NCBI GenBank assembly: GCA_025056305.1
Contig: JANWWJ010000043.1
Coordinates: 124,001 to 188,000, forward strand
DNA from: Chitinophagales bacterium
Lineage (GTDB): Bacteria > Bacteroidota > Bacteroidia > Chitinophagales > UBA10324
Direction of reading: 5' to 3'
DNA: 64,000 nucleotides
Positions 46,251 through 55,507 of this stretch are shown piece after piece. The position numbers and the translations under genes were made by a program. The notes under the pieces were generated by a model. That model was not told where the DNA came from, made no database searches, and saw only the letters and a list, made by a program, of their open reading frames with translations. Position 1 is the stretch's first letter. Every line of letters starts with the position of its first letter.

Positions 46251-47738
46251 ATGAAACTGAAAAGCTTGTTGATCGTCGTTGTTGTGGCAGCGATCAGTGC
46301 AGTGGGCGCTGCTGCCCTTTATCAGCACTTCTTTGCTAAAGAACCCGTCGTTATTCAAAACACTTCGGTACCGTTGGCTCAGGTGAGTTTGGCGGGAAAA
46401 ACCGACATACCGGTAACCATGGATTTTAGATACCCGGCTAAAATTGCCACGCCTACCGTAGTGCACATCCGAACGACATATGCCCCTGCTGCTGCGCCAC
46501 GAGACTTTTACAACCCCTTCCGTGATTGGTTTGGGGAAGATTTCTGGATGCCGTTTAGTCCCCCTCAGCAAAATCAGCCGCGTCAGTCGAGCGGCTCGGG
46601 TGTAATCGTAAGTAGCGATGGCTATATCGTCACCAACAATCACGTGGTCGATAAAGGTGATCGCATTGAGGTGACCTTGTATAACAAAAAGCAATATGAG
46701 GCGCGCCTTGTAGGAACGGATCCCTCAACCGATCTGGCTGTGATCAAGATCGAAGAAAATAACCTGCCCTATCTGTTGTTTGGAAATTCCGATTCCGTGG
46801 AAGTTGGAGAATGGGTGTTGGCCGTAGGCAATCCCTTCAATTTGGAATCGACGGTAACTGCAGGGATCGTCAGTGCTAAGGGCCGCAACCTCAACTTATT
46901 GCGCAGTCGCGACAACACTGCCATCGAGGCCTTCATTCAAACCGATGCTGCCGTTAACCCGGGCAACAGCGGTGGAGCCTTGGTCAATTTGCGTGGAGAA
47001 TTGGTGGGAATAAATACGGCTATCGCTACCCCCACAGGTGCATTTGCAGGATACTCCTTTGCTGTGCCTTCCAACATTGCTTACAAAGTCGTTAACGACC
47101 TCATTAAGTTCGGCGTCGTTCAAAGAGGATTTTTGGGAATCCAGATCGCCACCGTCACGAGTGAATTGGCTAAAAAGGAAGGCCTGGAAGATCTTTCCGG
47201 CGTGTGGGTAGATTCGGTACATGCAGGCAGCGCTGCAGAAGAAGCAGGCCTCAAACGAGGCGACGTAATCTTACGCATTAACGGAGTCTCTGTAAACACT
47301 GCTCCCGAATTGCAAGAGCAGATCAGCCGGTATCGACCTGGCGACCGCGTAGAAGTCACTTTCCGCCGTGGCACTAAGGAGCGTACCGTCACCGCCATCC
47401 TTAAAAATACCGAAGGCAGCACCGAATACATCAAAAAAGTAGAAACGGCCAGCATTGAGTCGCTGGGTGCCGAGTTTGCCAACCTCACAGCTAAAGAAAA
47501 AAAAGCATTAGGTGTGGAAGGTGGCGTCAAGGTGGTAGCCTTGAAAGACGGCAAGCTGAGTCGTTTCACTAAAATCCGTGAAGGCTTTGTAATCACCAGT
47601 ATCGATAATAAGCCGGTGCGCAATGTGGACGAGCTAAAAGAAATTTTGGAACAGAAAAAACAGAAGGAAATCATAACGATTGCCGGCCGCTATCTGGAAT
47701 ATCCCAATCAATATCTGGCCTACTCATTTATTCTCTAA
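46251..47738 (+). CDS. HtrA/DegP-type periplasmic serine protease
   Basis: 495 residues with an N-terminal signal/membrane segment (about 1-24). The trypsin-like triad is His in Thr-Asn-Asn-His-Val-Val, Asp in Ser-Thr-Asp-Leu-Ala-Val, and Ser in Pro-Gly-Asn-Ser-Gly-Gly-Ala. Two PDZ domains follow (Gly-Phe-Leu-Gly-Ile-Gln near residue 290, and a second with Lys-Gly-Phe-x-Ile-Thr-Ser-Ile-Asp near 450). It should degrade or refold envelope proteins. A strong terminator separates it from the large secreted proteins that follow. Confidence 0.94.
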   Translation: MKLKSLLIVVVVAAISAVGAAALYQHFFAKEPVVIQNTSVPLAQVSLAGKTDIPVTMDFRYPAKIATPTVVHIRTTYAPAAAPRDFYNPFRDWFGEDFWMPFSPPQQNQPRQSSGSGVIVSSDGYIVTNNHVVDKGDRIEVTLYNKKQYEARLVGTDPSTDLAVIKIEENNLPYLLFGNSDSVEVGEWVLAVGNPFNLESTVTAGIVSAKGRNLNLLRSRDNTAIEAFIQTDAAVNPGNSGGALVNLRGELVGINTAIATPTGAFAGYSFAVPSNIAYKVVNDLIKFGVVQRGFLGIQIATVTSELAKKEGLEDLSGVWVDSVHAGSAAEEAGLKRGDVILRINGVSVNTAPELQEQISRYRPGDRVEVTFRRGTKERTVTAILKNTEGSTEYIKKVETASIESLGAEFANLTAKEKKALGVEGGVKVVALKDGKLSRFTKIREGFVITSIDNKPVRNVDELKEILEQKKQKEIITIAGRYLEYPNQYLAYSFIL

Positions 47739-47760
47739 GTCAGAGAAAAAAACATATTTA

Positions 47761-47796
47761 GCAAAAAGGCGCACTTACAAGCGCCTTTTTGCTTTT
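47761..47796 (+). terminator. Intrinsic terminator after the HtrA gene
   Basis: A perfect 12-bp stem (47761-47772 with 47781-47792, 8-nt loop) contains an A-tract on the left arm and a T-tract on the right arm, with further T residues at 47793-47796. It lies 22 nt after the stop codon. Confidence 0.9.
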
Positions 47797-47836
47797 GTGC
47801 CCTCCTTTGAAGACCTAGCCTTGAGCTGAGAATACC

Positions 47837-47844
47837 TAACTTTG
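47837..47844 (+). promoter_or_regulatory. TAnnTTTG -7 box for the beta-helix/PKD gene pair
   Basis: TAACTTTG lies 18 nt before the ATG at 47863, downstream of the HtrA terminator, so the pair is a separate transcription unit. Confidence 0.55.
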
Positions 47845-47862
47845 CTTAAAAGCTTTATTTCC

Positions 47863-50523
47863 ATGAATTACTGGAGCCGTTTACGGGCACTTATTCCAAT
47901 TATCTTTATTTGTCACGAAGCGACGGCTGTCACTTTTGTTGTCACATCTACTCATGCTTCCGGGCCCGGCTCACTGGCCGCAGCTATTGCCAGCGCCAAT
48001 GCTACGCCCGAAAAAGACACTATTGCTTTTCATTTTGCAGGCAGCTCCGTTGCTGCGCGAACCATCGTTATTGATAAAGATTCCTTATTGCCTAACGTTA
48101 CTGCTCCCCTCGTTATTGATGGAACTACTCAACCCACAGGCTCTTATTTCGGCGTATCGCCGGCTAAAGTCCGCATCATGGGGCTGAACTATCCGGCCAC
48201 GGCCCTGGCTTTCAATGCCCACAATTGCGAAGTGTATGGTGTATGGATATCAGGATTTGAAGTTGCAGTAAAAGTGGTTTCCTGCAATGAATTCACCTTT
48301 GGTAAGGTCAACAAAGGAAACGTGCTGTCGGATTACCTGATTCAAGGTATTCGATTTACCACCAGCAAGGAAAGCAATCTGGTCGGCTGTTTCATTGGGG
48401 TGGATACGTCCGGTGCCATAGGTACTTCGCCCTTAGCCACAGGGGTATTTGTCGAAACCAACTCAAAAAAAGTTACCATCGGAGGCAAATCCGAAACGGG
48501 ACGAAACATCATATCAGGCAACTATATTGGAATCCGTATCAATGAAAGCAAATTCATTACGGTACAGCAATGTTATGTAGGCACAGATTTCAGCGGCGTG
48601 GTCAGTGTGCCAAACACCATAGGCATATTGGTCAACATTGAATCAGACAACATTACCATCGGGGGAGATTCCGTCAAGTATCGCAACCTCGTATCTGGAA
48701 ATTTCAGCAACGGAATTGAATTCGGAGCCTCCTCCTCCATCATCAAGGGTAACTTCATAGGCACCGATGTCACGGGATCTAAGCCCTTAGGCAACGGCAA
48801 TTGCGGTATTTTCTTGCGCAACCAATGTACGGAAGTAGATATCGGAGACACCACTTTATACGGCGGTAATCGCATAGCCTATAATGGGGCTGAAGGCATT
48901 TACTTCGAAAGTAATCTGGTCAAAAATATTTATATAAGAGGAAACAGTATGTATTGTAATTCACAATACACAGGCTCTGGAGGCATTAACGTCAACGGAG
49001 GGAATCAAGGACTTCAGCCCCCGACCCTGACGATAGTCGCCAGCAATTTTGTTACCGGTGTCACCTATCCTAACGTACGTGTTGATCTTTACTCTGCTGA
49101 TTCGTGCTCAACCTGTGAAGGGGCACAATACCTCGCCACCGTTCTTGCCGACAACAACGGCATTTTTACAGCATTCTTAAGTATTTCGGGAAAAGTGACT
49201 GCTGTCGCCAACGACCCCTACGGCAACTCCAGCGCGTTTGCTGCATGTATGGATACCTCAGCCTCCTCTTGTGTCTATGCCTCCATTTTCACGCCCACAA
49301 AAAAAACCTGTGCCTATTATGAGGTTTCGTTTACCGATCAGTCCGTTGCTTTACCCGGAACAACCATCACGCAGCGCTTTTGGGATTTTGGAGACGGACA
49401 GACTTCCAACGCTTCCAATCCAGTGATCACCTTTTCGACACCGGGGGTGTACTCCGTTACCCTTATCGTCCAAACCAACAATGGCTGTACCGACACCGCT
49501 TATCAAACCATCACCGTATATGAAGGCGTGATTGCCATGATGCAATTAGATACAGTTGTTTGCCTTGGAACACCGGTTCACTTTGTCGACCTCTCTGTAG
49601 CTCAAGGTTCTTCCTTCATTACCTCCATCAATTGGACTTTAGGTGATGGCAACAGTTCTTCTTTCTCGGATTTTTATTATACATACCCAAGCATCGGACA
49701 ATACAGCGTGAAGCTGCAGGTCACCAATAATTTGGGATGCAGCAGCTCAGCCAACGAAAAAATTCAAGTGCGAGATTACCCCAAAGCTAAGTTTGGAGTA
49801 AGCTCTACCCCTTGCATGGTAACTCCCGTAGAATTTACCGACTTATCAAAACCCAGCAGCGGCTCAACCCTCGTTTCATGGCTATGGAATTTTGGTGATG
49901 GTTCCTCAAGTACCGTGCAAAACCCCACCCACCTTTACACGGCTTCTGGAACCTATGCGGTCACGCTTGTGGTTACCGATCAGTTTGGCTGCAGCGATGA
50001 TACTACCGTTATGTTAGAAGTCTTGGCCGGTGCCATGGCCAACTTCTCATGGATCGTCAACGGTCTCACCGTCACGTTTATCAATAACTCAACATTTAAT
50101 CCTGAATTTTCAGTTTTGTGGAATTTCGGCGATGGAACCAGCTCAAATTTGCTGGCCCCTTCTCATACCTACTCCTCAACGGGCAGCTACGAAGTTTGCC
50201 TGGTGGTATTTGATTATACCTGTAATATGAGTGACACCCTATGTCAAACGGTATTGGTTACAGGCATGCCCGCAGTACTTCAGTCTTCGATCCGGCTGTG
50301 GCCAAACCCCGCTCAGCAACTGCTGCAGCTGGCAGGCCCCCCAGGCTGGGTTCAGCTTCAAATACGCAATGGTTTGGGTCAAATCGTTGGGCTTGAACAG
50401 GTGTTGTATTCTGCAGATGGAAATCATACCGTATACTTGCCCCGGCTTCCGTCTGGAAGCTATCAATTGCACATGCGTTACGAGTCTTTCTCATGGGTTG
50501 AAAACTTTGTGATCGCACCATAA
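47863..50523 (+). CDS. Secreted beta-helix/PKD protein with T9SS type A sorting domain (tandem paralog 1)
   Basis: 886 residues from the ATG at 47863; the signal peptide ends near Glu-Ala-Thr-Ala. Residues ~25-390 are a right-handed parallel beta-helix: the start reads Gly-Pro-Gly-Ser-Leu-Ala-Ala-Ala-Ile-Ala-Ser-Ala-Asn-Ala, and short Gly/Asn turns such as Ile-Ile-Ser-Gly-Asn-Tyr-Ile-Gly repeat. A small Ig-like module with the pair Cys-Ser-Thr-Cys-Glu-Gly follows (~395-470). Four PKD domains span ~480-800; three carry Trp-Asp/Asn-Phe-Gly-Asp-Gly and one Trp-Thr-Leu-Gly-Asp-Gly. The sorting domain starts at Leu-Trp-Pro-Asn-Pro. No catalytic residues of a lyase or esterase are recognisable, so surface binding is more likely than a polysaccharide lyase role. 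Confidence 0.85.
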   Translation: MNYWSRLRALIPIIFICHEATAVTFVVTSTHASGPGSLAAAIASANATPEKDTIAFHFAGSSVAARTIVIDKDSLLPNVTAPLVIDGTTQPTGSYFGVSPAKVRIMGLNYPATALAFNAHNCEVYGVWISGFEVAVKVVSCNEFTFGKVNKGNVLSDYLIQGIRFTTSKESNLVGCFIGVDTSGAIGTSPLATGVFVETNSKKVTIGGKSETGRNIISGNYIGIRINESKFITVQQCYVGTDFSGVVSVPNTIGILVNIESDNITIGGDSVKYRNLVSGNFSNGIEFGASSSIIKGNFIGTDVTGSKPLGNGNCGIFLRNQCTEVDIGDTTLYGGNRIAYNGAEGIYFESNLVKNIYIRGNSMYCNSQYTGSGGINVNGGNQGLQPPTLTIVASNFVTGVTYPNVRVDLYSADSCSTCEGAQYLATVLADNNGIFTAFLSISGKVTAVANDPYGNSSAFAACMDTSASSCVYASIFTPTKKTCAYYEVSFTDQSVALPGTTITQRFWDFGDGQTSNASNPVITFSTPGVYSVTLIVQTNNGCTDTAYQTITVYEGVIAMMQLDTVVCLGTPVHFVDLSVAQGSSFITSINWTLGDGNSSSFSDFYYTYPSIGQYSVKLQVTNNLGCSSSANEKIQVRDYPKAKFGVSSTPCMVTPVEFTDLSKPSSGSTLVSWLWNFGDGSSSTVQNPTHLYTASGTYAVTLVVTDQFGCSDDTTVMLEVLAGAMANFSWIVNGLTVTFINNSTFNPEFSVLWNFGDGTSSNLLAPSHTYSSTGSYEVCLVVFDYTCNMSDTLCQTVLVTGMPAVLQSSIRLWPNPAQQLLQLAGPPGWVQLQIRNGLGQIVGLEQVLYSADGNHTVYLPRLPSGSYQLHMRYESFSWVENFVIAP

Positions 50524-50556
50524 AATGTTTTTTCTTAAATAATTAAATAATAAACC

Positions 50557-52959
50557 ATGCAAAGATTGCTTCTTGCTTTTTGTTTATTCCTTTTGGCCAG
50601 CCCCAGCGCGCGGGCAGACATCTTCTATGTAACTACTAATGCTCCAAGTGGAGCCGGTTCTTTGCGTGCAGCCCTAAACGACGCGAATGCCACGCCAGGG
50701 ATTGACACCATCTATTTCAACATTAGCCAAGGCGATGTTGCCTCGCGAACCATCACCTTAAACTCATTGCTACCCGATATCACCGACCAGGTCCTCATCG
50801 ACGCCACCACCCAGCCTGTCGGCAAGGTGTTCGGCACCTCTTCCTCCAAAATCCAGATCACCACTAATGCCAACTTGGCGCATTGTTTTAATGTATTGGC
50901 CGACAGTTCAAAAATATTTGGCTTTTTTATAAATAAATTTCAAACCGGCATTCGGGTAGCTGCGCGCTATGTTCAAATTGGCGCGTTTAATAAAGGAAAT
51001 GTCTTATTTGACAACTCTGTTGTGCATTGCCTCGTCCAAAACACGGATCATGCAGCCATCATCGGCAATTTTATTGGCATCGACACGGCGCAAAACATCT
51101 TGTCTTCCTCCAACGCCGATGGCTTGCAGGTGGTCAACAGTTACGCGGTGGTAATCGGAGGCAAAAGCTTTCTGGCGAGCAACACGATTTCCGGAAATAA
51201 CAAAGGTGTGCACCTGGTTGATGCCAGCTACTGCGACTTCAACATGAATTATATCGGAACCACGCCAGGCGGTGCCGCAGCCCGACCCAATAAATTCGGT
51301 ATTTATGCTACCAACGTCAATAGCTTCATGGAAATAGGAGGTGACAGTCTTTACGAGCGAAATGTCATCTCCGGCAATCTGGAAGAAGGCATTTACGGTA
51401 CCCTAACATATTCTACCATTCAAGGCAATACCATTGGTAGTGACACCAGTGGCACTTTGAACCTGGGCAACGGTGGCCGTGGCATCTACTTAACAGCAGG
51501 TTCGGTCTACAACCTAATTGGTGGTACCGGCCCCTACGAAGGGAACATCATCGCATTTAACGGTAAACCGGCTATTGCATTTCAAAACTCTACGTGTGCG
51601 TACAACAGTGTACGTCTTAATAAAGTTTACTGCAACAGTTTAAGTTCTGGCAATGGCGGTTTTGACTTTAAAAACGGAAACGAAAACCTTACGCCTCCCA
51701 CCCTGACAATCGTCAACAGCAGTGGCGTAAGTGGGCAAACCTACCCCAATGCCACCGTGGACTTATTCACCGATGATAACTGCTCATTCTGTGAAGGACG
51801 CCAACCCATTGCCAGTGTCGTTGCCAGCAGCAGTGGTGTCTTTACTTATACCGGCCCCTTGAGTGGCTTCGTCACTGCCACTGTAACTACGTCCAGTGGC
51901 AGTACCTCCCGGTTTGCGGTATGTACCGAGGCAACCAGCACTACGTGTTTGATAGCTGACTTTAAATTAGGGCAAGGGGGTGCGTGTGCAGGTTCGCCCA
52001 CTCAATTTTTGGATGCTTCCATTACAGCTCCTGGAACCAGCATCACTTCGTGGCAATGGAATTTTGGTGATGGCAACACCTCAACGTTACAGAATCCCAT
52101 ACACACTTATGCCACCATCGGTACCTATCAAATAACACTCACCGTCTCGAATTCCAACGGATGTGTTGAAACTATCTCAAAGAGCATTTCGGTTGGCATC
52201 GGTCCACAAGCTGCTTTTGTTGCTCCTCAGAATATCTGCACGGGTATTGAAGCCACATTCTCCGACATCTCGGTCCCAGGCGGAGGCAATACCATTACAG
52301 CATGGTTTTGGGATTTTGGCAACGGTACGACCAGCACGCAGCAAAATCCGGTGGTCTCCTTTAACGTTGCCGGAACCTATCTGGTAAGCTTGACCGTCAC
52401 GTCGAGTAATGGCTGCACCAACACGTTTCAGCAGCAGGTGCAGGTGAAGCAAGGGCCGGTGGCTTCCTTCAGCTTTCAAACTGCCGGCCTGACGGTTACC
52501 TTCACCAACACCAGTGTCACCTCCGGTTCAGCTCAATACCTGTGGGATTTTGGCGATGGTACTACCAGTACCGATCCGAACCCCGCACACACCTATGCCT
52601 GGTACGGAATATACAACGTATGCCTCACCGTATTTGACCTTGCGTGCAACGGTTCTGTAGTAGCGTGCGACGTCATCGATTTGCCCGTTGCCATTGCCGA
52701 AATATCCGGCGCTCAGCACTTGTTGCTGAGGCCCAGCCTTGCATACGAAGGTGTGCACATACAGTGGATCGGTTCCGTGGGAGGCATTCAAAAAGTATTT
52801 ATTACTGATGTAAGAAATGCAAAAGTTCTTTGCATGGATGCGCATGAGTCAGCGCAGGACCTCTGGGTACGGGTATCCCATTTGCCTGCCGGCATCTACT
52901 TTATTCACGCGGTGGATAAAGCCGGAAATATTGCCATGGGTCGATTTGTTCGCCCTTAG
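50557..52959 (+). CDS. Secreted beta-helix/PKD protein with T9SS sorting domain (tandem paralog 2)
   Basis: 800 residues with a signal peptide ending at Ala-Arg-Ala. It starts 33 nt after paralog 1 and shares its layout: beta-helix (~22-385; Gly-Ala-Gly-Ser-Leu-Arg-Ala-Ala-Leu-Asn-Asp-Ala-Asn), the Cys-Ser-Phe-Cys-Glu-Gly module (~390-465), then three PKD domains (~475-710) instead of four. The C-terminal ~90 residues end like a sorting domain (Leu-Pro-Ala-Gly-Ile-Tyr-Phe-Ile), but the usual Pro-Asn-Pro start is replaced by Arg-Pro-Ser-Leu. No promoter box was found in the gap, so co-transcription with paralog 1 is likely. Confidence 0.84.
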   Translation: MQRLLLAFCLFLLASPSARADIFYVTTNAPSGAGSLRAALNDANATPGIDTIYFNISQGDVASRTITLNSLLPDITDQVLIDATTQPVGKVFGTSSSKIQITTNANLAHCFNVLADSSKIFGFFINKFQTGIRVAARYVQIGAFNKGNVLFDNSVVHCLVQNTDHAAIIGNFIGIDTAQNILSSSNADGLQVVNSYAVVIGGKSFLASNTISGNNKGVHLVDASYCDFNMNYIGTTPGGAAARPNKFGIYATNVNSFMEIGGDSLYERNVISGNLEEGIYGTLTYSTIQGNTIGSDTSGTLNLGNGGRGIYLTAGSVYNLIGGTGPYEGNIIAFNGKPAIAFQNSTCAYNSVRLNKVYCNSLSSGNGGFDFKNGNENLTPPTLTIVNSSGVSGQTYPNATVDLFTDDNCSFCEGRQPIASVVASSSGVFTYTGPLSGFVTATVTTSSGSTSRFAVCTEATSTTCLIADFKLGQGGACAGSPTQFLDASITAPGTSITSWQWNFGDGNTSTLQNPIHTYATIGTYQITLTVSNSNGCVETISKSISVGIGPQAAFVAPQNICTGIEATFSDISVPGGGNTITAWFWDFGNGTTSTQQNPVVSFNVAGTYLVSLTVTSSNGCTNTFQQQVQVKQGPVASFSFQTAGLTVTFTNTSVTSGSAQYLWDFGDGTTSTDPNPAHTYAWYGIYNVCLTVFDLACNGSVVACDVIDLPVAIAEISGAQHLLLRPSLAYEGVHIQWIGSVGGIQKVFITDVRNAKVLCMDAHESAQDLWVRVSHLPAGIYFIHAVDKAGNIAMGRFVRP

Positions 52960-53033
52960 GAGGCAAGACGCCTTTTAGGGGTTTTAAAATAAAAAGCCCC
53001 CTTGCGGTCTGGTTTTGGCCTAGATCAGCACAG

Positions 53034-54350
53034 ATGAAAGTTTCGCCTTTGCGTCTGATTTTATTGCTGGGCATGATGTCCATAACCGGTGCCCTAATCA
53101 CGCAAATCTATTGGCTACGTAAGGCCCTTCAGGTAAAGCAGGCAAATTTCGACCAAGCAGTCATGCTGTCGCTGCGCCGCGTAGCGGAACGGCTGGAAGT
53201 CAGTGCAGGATACAATATGCCTACCCTTGACGTAGTAAAGAAAATCAGCCAACGACGCTTTATCATTGAACTGGATAATAAGATCGACTGTAACCTATTG
53301 GATTTTTACCTGCGCACCGAATTGGCCTATCCCGGATTAAATATGGATTTTGAATATACAATTCTGGATGTGGCAACCAATCAGCCGGTATTTAACCAAA
53401 AGGTCGATATCGGTGAAGAAGATAAGCTATACGCCATCTCTACCAACCTGCCGGTATTTGATGAAAGTACCTATATCATCGAAGTCTTTTTTCCTCACCG
53501 GGCTTCATTTATAGGCACCAAAATGACCATTTGGCTCTTTTCTTCCTTTGTACTGATCATCGTGGTGTTCTTTTTTGCATATACCATTTGGATCATCCAT
53601 CAACAGCTGCGGATCCTGCAGCTGCAAAAAGATTACCTCAGCACCGTGGCGCATCAGTTCAAAACACCCCTGACCACCGTCAGTTTGGCCGCTCAAGCCT
53701 TACAGCACGACGATTTTCGTAACGAGGAACAACGTCTTAAAACGTATGGCCGACTCATTGAGGAAGAAAGCAATTACATGAAAACCCAGGTTGATCAATT
53801 GCTCAACTTGGCCAGCTTAGAGCAAGACAAGATTGCGCTAAAACTCGAATACATAGACGTTCACGAGACAATTCAAGAACTTGTCCAACGGTTCACGCTC
53901 CGTCTTGAGCGCATCGGCGGCACAGTCCGAAAACAGTTGAATGCTTCGATGCCGTTGATTTTTGCAGACCGCAACCAATTCACCAGTGCTTTATGGAATC
54001 TGCTGGACAACGCCGTAAAATATGCTGACGGAACACCCCAGGTTACGGTCTCCACACATAATGAAGACGGCAATTTGTATTTATCTGTGGCTGACCGGGG
54101 AATAGGCATCCGAAAAGAACATCAAAAGAAAATATTTGAAAAGTTCTATCGGGTTCCTACCGGCAACGTACACAACGTAAAAGGTTTCGGCATCGGCCTG
54201 CATCACCTGAAACTCATAGCCAATGCGCACGGTTGGAAAATTCACTTGCGCAGTGAACCCGGACAAGGCAGTACCTTTACATTAATCATTCCCATAGCTC
54301 AAGTTCAGTACGAACATGCAAAAGCCGGTAGCCCGTATCCTGTTGGTTGA
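53034..54350 (+). CDS. Sensor histidine kinase
   Basis: 438 residues. Two membrane segments (about 7-27 and 166-189) flank a ~140-residue periplasmic sensor region with no recognised fold. The phosphoacceptor is His207 in Val-Ala-His-Gln-Phe-Lys-Thr-Pro-Leu. The ATP-binding domain has N, G1 and G2 boxes: Leu-Trp-Asn-Leu-Leu-Asp-Asn-Ala, Asp-Arg-Gly-Ile-Gly-Ile and Gly-Phe-Gly-Ile-Gly-Leu. The response-regulator gene starts 35 nt before its stop codon. The layout resembles the RprX/RprY type of Bacteroides. The signal is unknown. Confidence 0.93.
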   Translation: MKVSPLRLILLLGMMSITGALITQIYWLRKALQVKQANFDQAVMLSLRRVAERLEVSAGYNMPTLDVVKKISQRRFIIELDNKIDCNLLDFYLRTELAYPGLNMDFEYTILDVATNQPVFNQKVDIGEEDKLYAISTNLPVFDESTYIIEVFFPHRASFIGTKMTIWLFSSFVLIIVVFFFAYTIWIIHQQLRILQLQKDYLSTVAHQFKTPLTTVSLAAQALQHDDFRNEEQRLKTYGRLIEEESNYMKTQVDQLLNLASLEQDKIALKLEYIDVHETIQELVQRFTLRLERIGGTVRKQLNASMPLIFADRNQFTSALWNLLDNAVKYADGTPQVTVSTHNEDGNLYLSVADRGIGIRKEHQKKIFEKFYRVPTGNVHNVKGFGIGLHHLKLIANAHGWKIHLRSEPGQGSTFTLIIPIAQVQYEHAKAGSPYPVG

Positions 54351-55017
54351 AGACGATGCTAATCTTAGCTTCGTCATGAAAGATTCGTTAGAAAAACGCG
54401 GTTATCAAATCATCCATGCCCGCGATGGACGCGAAGCTCTGGAAAAAGTAAATCAGGGAGTTTACGACCTCATCCTGTTAGACATCATGTTGCCTCATGT
54501 GGATGGCCTCACCATCGCCGAACGGGTCCGCCAACACAACAAAATGATTCCTATCTTTTTTGTGAGTGCCAAATCCATGACGGAAGACAAGCTGGCTGGC
54601 TTTCGCGTAGGGGGTGATGACTACATTACCAAGCCGTTTAACCTTGAAGAACTCGACTTCAAGATCAAAGTTTTTTTACGCCGCAGCCAACATCTCCCCA
54701 CGCAAGATCCACAACAAGTACGCTTTCAAATTGGCCGTTACTTTTTCGATTTTCGAAACTTGTCGTTGAAAATAAACAACCAAGAAATGACGCTTACGCT
54801 GCGAGAGGCAGAAGTGCTGCTGATGCTTTGTCAACGACAAAATGAAGTTGTTCCTCGCAACGTCCTCCTCAACCATATTTGGGGCAGTGACGATTATTTT
54901 TTAGGTCGCAGCCTCGATGTATTCATCTCTCGCCTGCGCAAGTATCTCAAGGAAGACCCAAAAGTGCAAATCGCCAACATTCATGGCGTTGGCTTCAAAT
55001 TGAAGGTGGACGACTAA
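54316..55017 (+). CDS. OmpR-family response regulator
   Basis: 233 residues. Receiver residues Asp13/Asp14, Asp56, Ser84 and Lys106 (Val-Glu-Asp-Asp, Leu-Leu-Asp-Ile-Met, Val-Ser-Ala, Ile-Thr-Lys-Pro-Phe) are in place. The C-terminal winged helix has Leu-Thr-Leu-Arg-Glu-Ala-Glu-Val-Leu and Gly-Arg-Ser-Leu-Asp-Val-Phe-Ile-Ser-Arg-Leu-Arg-Lys-Tyr-Leu, the DNA-recognition pattern of OmpR/PhoB proteins. Translation starts within the kinase gene (35-nt overlap), suggesting coupled synthesis. Confidence 0.95.
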   Translation: MQKPVARILLVEDDANLSFVMKDSLEKRGYQIIHARDGREALEKVNQGVYDLILLDIMLPHVDGLTIAERVRQHNKMIPIFFVSAKSMTEDKLAGFRVGGDDYITKPFNLEELDFKIKVFLRRSQHLPTQDPQQVRFQIGRYFFDFRNLSLKINNQEMTLTLREAEVLLMLCQRQNEVVPRNVLLNHIWGSDDYFLGRSLDVFISRLRKYLKEDPKVQIANIHGVGFKLKVDD

Positions 55018-55507
55018 GGTCACAGGGTCGCTCTAATCTTATTTTCAATTCAGGCAACCGGCTAAAAGGTGCTTAATGCTAGTGGCTAGAGTGGATCAGG
55101 CGACAAACATGGTTATAGCTCTAACTTTCTTTCCGCATATGCCGGCTTTAAGCAATCTGTGCCCGCTTCCAAGAATATATAATTTTTTCATACAAAACGC
55201 TCTTTGACTCAAAAACATTTCATTCAAAATCGCATCCTTTCTTGCTGATTCCACAAAGATAATTATCCTGGATAGCGCTGAATGACAGAAAAATTTCTTC
55301 TTAAAAACCAATTCATTTTCTGGAATAGCATTCAGATGTTCACATGATGAAAATCAATAATTCCATTTTTCAGTAAAATGTTCAGAAAAATCTTTACTCA
55401 ACAGCTACGTCAAGTTCTATGTCCCTCCCATAGTCACAGAACGGAAAAACATCATCTACGAAAATGTATTCCCAGAAACGCTGCAACAGCCTTTAACAGA
55501 ACAAATC
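55018..55507. other. Intergenic region without a recognised gene (490 bp)
   Basis: AT-rich sequence between the convergent response-regulator and gldD genes. Only short frames without a convincing start or family occur on both strands. A weak inverted repeat (55365-55371 with 55385-55391) is the only structure noted. It may be decayed sequence or hold an untranslated RNA; nothing supports either. Confidence 0.5.

Noticed and set aside
55096-55311. A 71-codon minus-strand frame in the gap after the response regulator
   Set aside because: No similarity, no promoter box and low-complexity composition; best regarded as chance.
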